A stretch of DNA of 5,121 bases from an uncultured Eubacteriales bacterium (lineage in GTDB: Bacteria > Bacillota > Clostridia > UMGS1840), in assembly GCA_900555525.1 (NCBI GenBank), contig USLP01000130.1, positions 1 to 5,121 of the forward strand. Reading direction: 5' to 3'. Shown in pieces: positions 1 through 5,121 of the stretch (position 1 is the stretch's first letter; the number at the start of each line of letters is the position of its first letter). A program made the translations under genes and the position numbers. The notes below the pieces were generated by a model. That model worked only from the letters and a program-made list of their open reading frames with translations, ran no database searches and was not told the DNA's origin.

Positions 1-1
1 C

Positions 2-142
2 GTTATTATCGGTCATTCGCAATTCGAGAAAATACCGATGTCGGCGGAACGGCAGAAAACCATACTGCAAAATCAGCTTGACGAGATTATTAACGGAATA
101 ATCGAGGCGAAAACCGAAAATGCGGAGCGTTACACCGTATAG
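2..142 (+). CDS. 3' end of the upstream part of an interrupted methylase/SNF2-helicase gene (partial, ends at TAG)
   Basis: The frame is open from the left edge and ends at a TAG at 140-142. It encodes 46 residues and is in the same frame as the helicase reading that resumes at 146. It begins VIIGHSQFEKIPMS, which I recognise from the giant N12-class adenine methylase/SNF2 helicases of clostridial ICEs. In those proteins this segment lies between helicase motif I and the DEAH box. A charged helical stretch (ERQKTILQNQLDEII) follows. The protein continues upstream of the window, where the methylase domain and the Walker A motif should be. If the TAG is a true stop, this polypeptide would end before the DEAH box and could not be a working helicase alone. 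That this and the next entry are one split gene is inferred from the shared frame and from family knowledge. Confidence 0.75.
   Translation, partial: VIIGHSQFEKIPMSAERQKTILQNQLDEIINGIIEAKTENAERYTV
140..142 (+). other. In-frame amber codon splitting the helicase gene
   Basis: Reading frame 2 is open before and after this TAG, and the flanking protein sequence (ERYTV, stop, QMEKTKRGLEAK) is continuous with the helicase family. From memory, the usual residue here is lysine (TVKQMEKTK), and AAG to TAG is one base change. A nonsense mutation, a sequencing error or amber suppression could each explain it. None of the five stop codons of the complete reading frames in the window is TAG (four TAA, one TGA), but five is too few to argue for reassignment. 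Confidence 0.8.
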
Positions 143-145
143 CAA

Positions 146-2170
146 ATGGAAAAGACAAAGCGTGGACTTGAAGCAAAGATAAAAAAGCTCAATGACCAAG
201 AACGCAAGGACGATGTTGTAACCTTTGAAGAAATCGGCGTTGACAGAGTATTTGTGGACGAAGCACATTATTACAAAAACCTTTTCCTTTACACAAAAAT
301 GCGAAATGTCGGCGGTATCGCACAGACCGAAGCACAAAAGTCAAGCGACCTGTTTATGAAAACACAGTATCTTGACGAGCTTACAGGCGGAAAGGGTGTT
401 ATTTTCGCAACGGGAACACCTGTTTCAAACAGTATGGTTGAGTTATATACTATGCAGAGGTATTTGCAGTATAAATCGCTCCAAGAGCGTGGATTACAGC
501 ACTTTGATAGCTGGGCGTCTACCTTTGGTGAAACCGTATCGGCAATGGAGCTTGCACCCGAAGGCAGTGGTTATCGTATGAAAACAAGGTTTGCAAAATT
601 CTTTAATTTGCCCGAACTCATTGCAATGTTCAAAGAGGTTGCCGATATTCAGACGGCGGATATGCTGAATTTGCCCGTGCCGGAGGTTGAATATCACAAC
701 GAGGTTGCAGAGCCGACCCAATTTCAAAAGGATATGGTGGCAGATCTCGGAGAGCGAGCCGAAGAAGTCCGAAACCGAAGCGTAGACCCAAGCATTGATA
801 ATATGCTTAAAATTACAAACGACGGCAGAAAACTTGCACTCGACCAAAGAATGATAAATCCTATGCTCCCTGATGATGAAACCTCAAAGGTGTCGGTATG
901 TGCCGACCGTGTGTATGATATATGGAAAGATACAGCAGACAGAAAGGCTACTCAATTACTTTTTTGCGACCTGTCCACACCAAAATCGGACGGTACATTT
1001 TCGGTATATAACAGCATACGGGAAAAGCTGCTCCAAAAAGGCATACCCGAAAATGAGGTTGCTTTTATTCACGACGCAAACACAGAGGTTAAAAAAGATG
1101 AACTATTTAAGAAAGTGCGAAGCGGTGATGTTCGTGTGCTTCTCGGCTCTACCTCAAAAATGGGTGCAGGGACAAATGTGCAGAAACTGCTCTATGCCTC
1201 GCACGACCTTGACTGCCCGTGGCGTCCGGCAGACCTCGAACAGCGAGCCGGGCGTATCATCAGACAAGGCAATACAAACGAGAAAGTGCATATCTACCGC
1301 TATGTAACCAAAGGAACCTTTGATACTTATATGTGGCAGACCGTTGAGCAGAAACAGAAGTTTATATCGCAGATATTCACTTCAAAATCGCCCGTTCGTG
1401 TTGCTGATGACATAGACCCCACCGCACTTTCCTTTGCGGAAATAAAGGCGCTGTCAACGGGTAATCCGCATATTAAGGAAAAGATGGAGCTTGATATGGA
1501 GGTATCCAAGCTGAAGCTGATAAAATCGTCCTTTATGTCGCAGATTTACGACCTCGAAGATAAGGTTGTGAAATTCTACCCCAAACAAATTGCAGAAATC
1601 GCAGCAAGAATTAAAGGTCTTGAACGGGATATTGAAACAGTCAAGCAGTATCCGAAGGTTGAAGATAAATTCAACACAATGACGATTGACGGGTTTGGAT
1701 ATTTTGAAAAGGAAAAAGCGGGTAACGCTCTCATTGAACGCTGCAAAAAGATGACCTCGGAGGAACCGGTAAACATCGGTAACTACCGGGGTTTTTCTAT
1801 GGAGCTTTCCTTTGACAGCTTTCAAAAATTATTCTATTTAACTCTTGTCGGGAGCTTATCGCATAAGGTTGAACTCGGAACAGATGTGTTCGGTAATATT
1901 CAGCGCATCGACAATGCTTTGGACGGTTTTGAAAAGCGGCTTGAAACCGAAAAGGAAAAGCTTGCGAACACCAATACGCAATACGAAACCGCAAAAATCG
2001 AAGCAAAGCGGGAATTTCCGCAGGAGGCGGAATTGCAGGAAAAAACAAAACGCCTTGCCGCAGTCGAGGCACTGCTCAAAATGGATAAAAAGGACGATAA
2101 TGTTATCGACACCGATGTTTCCGATGCGGAAGCGCCGCAGCAAAAGCGTGAATACGCTATGGCAAGGTAA
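146..2170 (+). CDS. SNF2-type helicase, C-terminal fragment of a giant N12-class methylase/helicase
   Basis: Superfamily 2 (SNF2-like) helicase core without its N-terminus, 674 aa from the ATG at 146. Visible motifs are the DEAH box (VDEAHYYKN, residues 37-45), motif III (ATGTP, 88-92), motif V (GAGTN, 340-344) and the arginine-finger motif VI (QRAGRIIRQG, 366-375). From about residue 440 to the end the protein is charged and partly coiled-coil. The Walker A motif is absent because it lies upstream of the window. Full-length relatives run to roughly two thousand residues or more and carry an adenine-specific DNA methylase domain before the helicase. The proposed role is handling or protecting element DNA during transfer, but this is not proven. 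The ATG has no convincing Shine-Dalgarno site (GGAG at 124-127 is 18 bases away), so expression of this fragment would rely on reinitiation after the TAG four bases upstream, or on amber readthrough. Family assignment is firm; whether the gene is functional is uncertain. Confidence 0.88.
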   Translation: MEKTKRGLEAKIKKLNDQERKDDVVTFEEIGVDRVFVDEAHYYKNLFLYTKMRNVGGIAQTEAQKSSDLFMKTQYLDELTGGKGVIFATGTPVSNSMVELYTMQRYLQYKSLQERGLQHFDSWASTFGETVSAMELAPEGSGYRMKTRFAKFFNLPELIAMFKEVADIQTADMLNLPVPEVEYHNEVAEPTQFQKDMVADLGERAEEVRNRSVDPSIDNMLKITNDGRKLALDQRMINPMLPDDETSKVSVCADRVYDIWKDTADRKATQLLFCDLSTPKSDGTFSVYNSIREKLLQKGIPENEVAFIHDANTEVKKDELFKKVRSGDVRVLLGSTSKMGAGTNVQKLLYASHDLDCPWRPADLEQRAGRIIRQGNTNEKVHIYRYVTKGTFDTYMWQTVEQKQKFISQIFTSKSPVRVADDIDPTALSFAEIKALSTGNPHIKEKMELDMEVSKLKLIKSSFMSQIYDLEDKVVKFYPKQIAEIAARIKGLERDIETVKQYPKVEDKFNTMTIDGFGYFEKEKAGNALIERCKKMTSEEPVNIGNYRGFSMELSFDSFQKLFYLTLVGSLSHKVELGTDVFGNIQRIDNALDGFEKRLETEKEKLANTNTQYETAKIEAKREFPQEAELQEKTKRLAAVEALLKMDKKDDNVIDTDVSDAEAPQQKREYAMAR

Positions 2171-2179
2171 AATAAAAAA

Positions 2180-2185
2180 GAAAGG
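2180..2185 (+). promoter_or_regulatory. Ribosome binding site that fixes the DUF3848 start
   Basis: GAAAGG lies 9 bases before the ATG at 2195. A possible TTG start at 2186 directly abuts this site, so it is too close to be used. The real start is therefore 2195. Confidence 0.7.
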
Positions 2186-2194
2186 TTGATTTTA

Positions 2195-2548
2195 ATGGAA
2201 CCAAAAGACACAATTAAAGATTTGCTTTACGAGAAAATGAGTAATGAGCAAAAGGATTTTGTTGAAAACCTAAAACATTTACCGCCGGAGAAAATTATAG
2301 AAGAGGCATACCGAATTACACTTCGTGAGGATATATTATCCGTTATTGACAGTGATGTTCTTAATGCAAAACAAATGAGCGCACTAATTAAAACAGAATG
2401 TCCACTTGCAGTTTGTTACGATGTTTGGCTGAAAACGGATTATTCGCATATGGATGATTTGCGCTGCGTTATTAGCGACTATGCAGATGAAATTATTAAG
2501 GAAAATGAAAAGGCAAAGAAGAAAAAGCGATCCGAGCCGGAACGGTAA
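2195..2548 (+). CDS. DUF3848-type small protein of unknown function
   Basis: A 117-aa soluble protein starting MEPKDTIKDLLYEKM. The pattern LYEKM..EQ..F...L..LPPE.I...AY..T.REDIL, followed by a short CPLA segment, matches my recollection of DUF3848, a family found next to the giant helicase in clostridial ICEs. No catalytic motif, signal peptide or membrane segment is visible. It is mostly helical and acidic, with a lysine-rich C-terminus (KAKKKKRSEPER). It begins 24 bases after the helicase stop with no terminator between, so the two are probably co-transcribed. The TTG three codons upstream in frame is rejected as a start because it touches the Shine-Dalgarno site. Function is unknown; the conserved neighbourhood suggests an accessory role in element maintenance or transfer. 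Confidence 0.75.
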   Translation: MEPKDTIKDLLYEKMSNEQKDFVENLKHLPPEKIIEEAYRITLREDILSVIDSDVLNAKQMSALIKTECPLAVCYDVWLKTDYSHMDDLRCVISDYADEIIKENEKAKKKKRSEPER

Positions 2549-2633
2549 CACACGCAAATCAGTCTGCTTTATGACTTTATATTTTGTAGATGAAACTTTC
2601 TCAACGGAAAGCACAACACCGAAGGCGGACGTT

Positions 2634-2664
2634 ATATCAAAATAGCCGTAGGATATTTTGATAT
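2634..2664. repeat. Perfect 11-bp inverted repeat (oriT-region IR1)
   Basis: ATATCAAAATA (2634-2644) and TATTTTGATAT (2654-2664) are exact reverse complements, separated by the 9-base loop GCCGTAGGA. The repeat is the first of three in a row upstream of mobC. No T-tract follows on either side, so it does not look like a terminator. A binding site for MobC or the relaxase is the likeliest role. Confidence 0.85.
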
Positions 2665-2668
2665 GTGG

Positions 2669-2702
2669 CAAGCATAGCATTTTGCCGTCAAAATGCAGCT
2701 TG
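2669..2702. repeat. Two-part inverted repeat (oriT-region IR2)
   Basis: The core is a perfect 8-bp stem, GCATTTTG (2677-2684) with CAAAATGC (2689-2696), around the tight loop CCGT. An outer 5-bp stem, CAAGC (2669-2673) with GCTTG (2698-2702), extends it across a small asymmetric internal loop (ATA opposite A). The single strand would form a hairpin of 13 base pairs, typical of the structure a relaxase recognises next to its nick site. Confidence 0.85.
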
Positions 2703-2730
2703 TTAGTGGGTTATGCCCCTAATACCCCAC
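2703..2730. repeat. GC-rich hairpin with an alternative pairing (oriT-region IR3)
   Basis: TTAG-GGG pairs with CCCCTAA (2716-2722), with a single bulged T at 2707 and the loop TTATG. Alternatively GTGGG (2706-2710) pairs with CCCAC (2726-2730). The two folds share the GGG arm and exclude each other. TAGTGGGTTAT is also similar to the TAGTGTG/TTAT nick region I recall for pMV158 (one base different), but that relaxase belongs to a different class (MOBV), so the similarity may be chance. Confidence 0.65.
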
Positions 2731-2748
2731 CGCTCGGCTAAAAGAAAA

Positions 2749-2755
2749 GAGGTGA
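2749..2755 (+). promoter_or_regulatory. Ribosome binding site supporting the GTG start of mobC
   Basis: GAGGTGA lies 9 bases before the GTG at 2765. There is no in-frame ATG near it, so this strong site is what decides the unusual start codon. Confidence 0.8.
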
Positions 2756-2764
2756 AATTTTCTT

Positions 2765-3067
2765 GTGAAAAAAATCAAACTTACAGTACGACTTGATGAA
2801 AAACAATATTCGCACTTAAAAGAACAAGCTAATATATCCGGATTTAAGATGGAACCTTTTATTCGTTCTCTTATTATGGGAACTGAAATAAAACCCCGTC
2901 CGCCCGATGAATATGTAAAACTGCTTCGTGAGATAAACGCTATCGGAAACAACATAAATCAGATAGCACATATCGCAAATGCAGAGCATCGTATCTCGGA
3001 GGATAAAATTGAAACCGTGCTGCAAATGCAAAATGATATTATGCGGCTTGTGAGGAGCGTCCGATAA
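2765..3067 (+). CDS. mobC: MobC-type relaxosome accessory protein
   Basis: A 100-aa DNA-binding accessory protein that would help the relaxase recognise and open oriT. The N-terminal half (residues 3-38: IKLTVRLDE followed by two helices) has the pattern of a ribbon-helix-helix fold: a short beta strand with alternating residues, then helix-turn-helix. The C-terminal half carries the MobC signature GNNINQIA at residues 61-68, followed by a helical segment. The start is GTG, set by GAGGTGA nine bases upstream. The stop overlaps the relaxase start by one base (TAATG), so translation of the two is probably coupled. The protein's own oriT-like repeats lie directly upstream, which would suit autoregulation of this operon; that is inferred, not shown. 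The family is well supported by sequence and context. Confidence 0.9.
   Translation: MKKIKLTVRLDEKQYSHLKEQANISGFKMEPFIRSLIMGTEIKPRPPDEYVKLLREINAIGNNINQIAHIANAEHRISEDKIETVLQMQNDIMRLVRSVR
3052..3057 (+). promoter_or_regulatory. Ribosome binding site for the relaxase, inside the mobC coding region
   Basis: GAGGAG ends 9 bases before the ATG at 3067. It lies in the last codons of mobC and supports the 1-base overlapping start. Confidence 0.75.
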
Positions 3068-4431
3068 TGGCAATTACGAAAATATGGACGGTTAAATCAA
3101 GGCTCGATTCAAGTCTTAACTATATCGCAAATCCCGATAAGACAAGTATAAAACCCGACATTGATGCGGTCGAGGGCGTAATCAAATATATCAAAAATGA
3201 GGACAAGACCGAAAATTGCCTTTATGTCAAAGCATATAACTGCACAACGGATAACCCATACGCCGATATGATAGACACACAGGAGTTTTTCGGAAAGGCA
3301 GGACATAAAAACGCCGTGCTTGCGTATCATTTGGTGCAGTCCTTCAAGGATTTTGAAACAACGCCGGAGATTGCTCATAAATGCGGGCTTGAACTTGCGG
3401 AGCGTTTGTTTGCGGATAAATACGAAGTGGTCGTTGCAACGCATCTTGACCATAAGCACTTGCATAATCATCTGATTATAAATTCCGTATCCTATGCGGA
3501 CGGCTACAAATACCGAAATAATTTCAAGGACTATTTCATAGACATTCGAGGAATATCGGACGCTATTTGTATTGAAAACTGTCTTTCGGTAATCGAGCAT
3601 CCACAAAGGCGAGGTATGCACTATGCAGAATGGCTTGCGTTAAAGGAAGGCAGACCAACCATTCGTGGAAGTATCCGCCGTGATATTGATGAGATTATAA
3701 AATGCTCATACACAATGGAGCAGTTTTGGCAGAACTTAAAAAAGCGTGGTTTTGTCATTCACCGCAAAGGTCCGAATATAAAACACACCTCAATAATTGC
3801 ACCGAACGCAAAACGCCCGATGAGGCTTGATAATCTCGGCAAGGATTATAGCGAAGCAGAGATTTTGGAAAGGATAATCGCAACCCGAAACGGAATTATC
3901 ACGGCTGCACCGTCCGAAATACCCAAAAAGCAGTACAAATTCAGAGGTAACATTAAAGATGTAAAGGGCAAAAAGTTAAAAGGCTTTGTTGCCCTCTACT
4001 TCCACTACCTCTATTTATTCAAAAAAATTCAGCGTAAGCAGACACCTCAAAGGGTATCGTTTTTTATGCGTGATGAATTGATTAAATTTGACCGCTATCA
4101 AAAGCAATTCAAATTTTTGTTCACGCATAATATCGAAACGGGCGAAAATTTGCAGAAATATCAAAAGGACAAAGAAGCCGAAGTTGAAATGCTAATTACC
4201 TGTCGTAAAAAACTTTATGATGAAAGGACTGATGAAAATTGTGATGAGGTCAAAGACCAAGCGAAAGAAATCAATACGGAGCTTAACGAACTCCGAAAAG
4301 AAATCAGACTGTGCAAAGCGATATTTAAGGATTCGTATAAAATTGCCGAGAAAAAACGGCAGGCGCTCGCTTTGCAGAAACAGGCAGACAAGGAGTTGAG
4401 AGAAAATGAACACAAGCGGCGAAGTCGCTGA
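3067..4431 (+). CDS. MOBP-type relaxase (MobA/VirD2-like mobilisation nuclease)
   Basis: A 454-aa relaxase that would nick oriT and pilot the strand into the recipient. The N-terminal domain (about residues 1-270) fits the relaxase family Pfam PF03432. Its likely nucleophile is Tyr19 in SSLNYIANPDKT. A conserved YHLVQSF segment with His88 and Gln91 comes next. The metal-binding motif H126-x-D-x-x-H131-x-H133-N-H135 is followed by LIINSV. All key residues are present, so the enzyme looks active. The region from about 310 to the end is lysine- and glutamate-rich and probably coiled-coil. No helicase or primase domain is attached, and the length is normal for Firmicute ICE relaxases. The start overlaps the mobC stop (TAATG), and the last 26 bases overlap the DUF3801 gene. 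It acts in the donor cytoplasm on DNA and would be handed to a VirD4-type coupling protein. Confidence 0.95.
   Translation: MAITKIWTVKSRLDSSLNYIANPDKTSIKPDIDAVEGVIKYIKNEDKTENCLYVKAYNCTTDNPYADMIDTQEFFGKAGHKNAVLAYHLVQSFKDFETTPEIAHKCGLELAERLFADKYEVVVATHLDHKHLHNHLIINSVSYADGYKYRNNFKDYFIDIRGISDAICIENCLSVIEHPQRRGMHYAEWLALKEGRPTIRGSIRRDIDEIIKCSYTMEQFWQNLKKRGFVIHRKGPNIKHTSIIAPNAKRPMRLDNLGKDYSEAEILERIIATRNGIITAAPSEIPKKQYKFRGNIKDVKGKKLKGFVALYFHYLYLFKKIQRKQTPQRVSFFMRDELIKFDRYQKQFKFLFTHNIETGENLQKYQKDKEAEVEMLITCRKKLYDERTDENCDEVKDQAKEINTELNELRKEIRLCKAIFKDSYKIAEKKRQALALQKQADKELRENEHKRRSR
4390..4395 (+). promoter_or_regulatory. Ribosome binding site for the DUF3801 gene, inside the relaxase gene
   Basis: AAGGAG lies 10 bases before the ATG at 4406. 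This near-consensus site supports the start that overlaps the relaxase by 26 bases. Confidence 0.8.
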
Positions 4432-5092
4432 TTTAATGGCGAAAGAAGCTATCCAAATGACCGAATCGGCGGTCAAGCTAACCGCCCTCGGTGTAAAAAA
4501 CCTTGCGGCAATCGTTATGGCGCTTGCAAATGACGACGGCAAGACGGAGGGCGTTGCAAAATTAAAGCAAATGCTGAAAACGGGCAAACAGCTTTGTATT
4601 ATGCAGATAAAAGAAGTCGACCTCAAAAAATTTAACGCTGAAGCAAAGAATTATGGGATAATGTACCGTCCTGTTGCAGACAAGACAAACGATAACGGCT
4701 TATGCGATGTTATCGCCTTTCAAGACGATATACCCCGGCTTAATTACATTATGGAAAAGCTCGGATATTCCGCAACGGAACACGAAATTGAACCGGAAGT
4801 CCCCGAACAGACGGAGGTTACATCGGATAATACAAAGGACGAAAACTCAAAAAACCGTCCGTCCCGTGCGGAGAGAACAAACGAAAATCCGCACGGGAAC
4901 AAATCTATCTCATTCGAGGATACGGCAAAAACGGACAGCGGTATTAAACCCTCGGTCAGAAAGAAGATTGAGGACATAAAGGCTGATTTGGAAGAAAAGA
5001 AAAAGCCTGCTCCCGAAAAGGAAAAGGCTATACAACACAAGCAGCCGCAGCAGAAAAAACGCAAAAAGAAAAACCGGAAAGGCAGAGAGTAA
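4406..5092 (+). CDS. PcfB-like (DUF3801) conjugation protein
   Basis: A 228-aa protein of the family named after PcfB of enterococcal plasmid pCF10 (DUF3801). The conserved globular part spans about residues 1-122: an N-terminal helix (GEVADLMAKEAIQMTESAVKL), then KNLAAIVMAL, then the segment KKFNAEAKNYGIMYRPV, and DVIAFQDDIPRLNYIMEKLG. The remainder is a low-complexity acidic and polar linker (about 126-180) and a highly basic tail ending KKRKKKNRKGRE. There is no signal peptide or membrane segment, so it should be cytoplasmic. Relatives sit between the relaxase and the VirD4/TraG coupling protein and are thought to assist DNA processing or substrate docking, but the biochemical role is not settled. 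The start is supported by AAGGAG ten bases upstream, and the gene overlaps the relaxase, implying coupled expression. An 11-bp inverted repeat lies in the linker-coding part. Confidence 0.85.
   Translation: MNTSGEVADLMAKEAIQMTESAVKLTALGVKNLAAIVMALANDDGKTEGVAKLKQMLKTGKQLCIMQIKEVDLKKFNAEAKNYGIMYRPVADKTNDNGLCDVIAFQDDIPRLNYIMEKLGYSATEHEIEPEVPEQTEVTSDNTKDENSKNRPSRAERTNENPHGNKSISFEDTAKTDSGIKPSVRKKIEDIKADLEEKKKPAPEKEKAIQHKQPQQKKRKKKNRKGRE
4862..4898. repeat. Perfect 11-bp GC-rich inverted repeat inside the DUF3801 gene
   Basis: TCCCGTGCGGA (4862-4872) and TCCGCACGGGA (4888-4898) are exact reverse complements with a 15-base A-rich loop. The repeat covers codons 153-165, in the variable linker. No T-run follows, so it is not a standard terminator. 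It could be an RNA structure affecting translation or stability of the operon message, a protein-binding site, or chance in a region under little protein constraint. Confidence 0.8.
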
Positions 5093-5121
5093 ATGAGATG
5101 TACTTTTTCACGGTACCGAGA
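5093..5121 (+). other. Possible first codons of the next conjugation gene (cut by the window edge)
   Basis: Immediately after the DUF3801 stop, two ATGs (5093 and 5098, different frames) are each open to the right edge. AAAGG at 5078-5082 is 10 bases before the first, and GAGAG at 5085-5089 is 8 bases before the second. Only 7-9 codons are visible, giving MRCTFSRYR or MYFFTVPR, too little to identify a product. From gene order in related elements a VirD4/TraG coupling protein, or a small gene before it, would be expected here. Confidence 0.3.

Larger units (their letters stand above)
2634..2730. other. Candidate origin of transfer (oriT)
   Basis: This lies in the 216-base gap (2549-2764) between the DUF3848 gene and mobC, the only sizeable non-coding stretch in the window. 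Three inverted repeats sit end to end: 2634-2664, 2669-2702 and 2703-2722. A fourth, alternative pairing joins 2706-2710 to 2726-2730. An oriT immediately upstream of a MobC/relaxase pair and built from hairpins is the standard arrangement for mobilisable elements. The segment TTAGTGGGTTATGCCCCTAA (2703-2722) is the best place to look for the nick site, as a GTGGG stem arm followed by a short loop. The exact nick position cannot be read from the sequence. The first 85 bases of the gap (2549-2633) hold nothing I can identify. Confidence 0.65.

Noticed and set aside
140..148. TAG-CAA context resembling the viral leaky-stop motif of tobacco mosaic virus
   Set aside because: That motif applies to eukaryotic ribosomes and needs a further matching codon that is absent here (CAA ATG rather than CAA TTA).
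1766..1798. Terminator-like structure: CCGGTA (1766-1771) and TACCGG (1784-1789) followed by GGGTTTTTCT
   Set aside because: The stem has only 6 bp with a 12-base loop, and it lies inside the conserved helicase reading frame (EEPVNIGNYRGF), which fully explains the sequence.
2186..2194. Upstream TTG start for the DUF3848 gene
   Set aside because: It touches the GAAAGG ribosome binding site, leaving no spacing; the ATG at 2195 is correctly spaced.
2571..2645. Short reading frame of 24 codons in the gap before the oriT-like repeats
   Set aside because: No Shine-Dalgarno site, no recognisable family, and its end runs into the first inverted repeat. I cannot support it as a gene.
2658..2686. 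Promoter search in the oriT region (TTGATA at 2658-2663 as a -35 box)
   Set aside because: At the usual 16-18 base spacing there is no acceptable -10 hexamer. A promoter for mobC probably exists in the gap, but I cannot place it.
3109..3621. 170-codon open frame on the minus strand opposite the relaxase gene
   Set aside because: It lies entirely over the relaxase domain with its conserved motifs, has no recognisable product, and is a shadow of the coding strand.

Overview
The window is 5.1 kb of the mobilisation module of an integrative and conjugative element (ICE). It resembles the Tn1549/CTn-type elements of gut Clostridia (Bacillota). The sequence is moderately AT-rich, with AAGGAG/GAGGTG-type ribosome binding sites, and every credible gene is on the + strand. 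The gene families and their order (giant methylase-helicase, DUF3848, oriT-like DNA, MobC, MOBP relaxase, DUF3801/PcfB) are what I know from such elements. The host species cannot be named from the sequence.

Layout: positions 1-2170 hold the C-terminal part of a giant SNF2-type helicase (N12-class adenine methylase/helicase family). Its reading frame is interrupted by a single in-frame TAG at 140-142, and an ATG follows at 146. A small DUF3848-type protein of unknown function follows (2195-2548). Next comes a 216-base non-coding stretch (2549-2764) with at least three consecutive inverted repeats between 2634 and 2730, which is the best candidate for the origin of transfer. Then come a MobC-type relaxosome accessory protein (2765-3067, GTG start), a MOBP-type relaxase with an intact tyrosine and HxDxxHxHxH metal site (3067-4431), and a PcfB/DUF3801 protein (4406-5092). 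The window ends just after this last gene, probably a few codons into the next one.

How the genes work together: MobC (ribbon-helix-helix DNA binding) and the relaxase would assemble on the oriT-like hairpins immediately upstream, and the relaxase would nick one strand and stay covalently attached through Tyr19. In this family of elements the PcfB-like protein is normally followed by a VirD4/TraG coupling protein, which would lie just past the right edge. mobC, the relaxase and the DUF3801 gene form a tightly coupled operon: a 1-base TAATG overlap, then a 26-base overlap, each start having its own good Shine-Dalgarno site.

No wholly new system is evident. The points worth a second look are the amber interruption of the giant helicase, the hairpin array with alternative folds at the putative oriT, and a perfect 11-bp GC-rich inverted repeat inside the DUF3801 gene.
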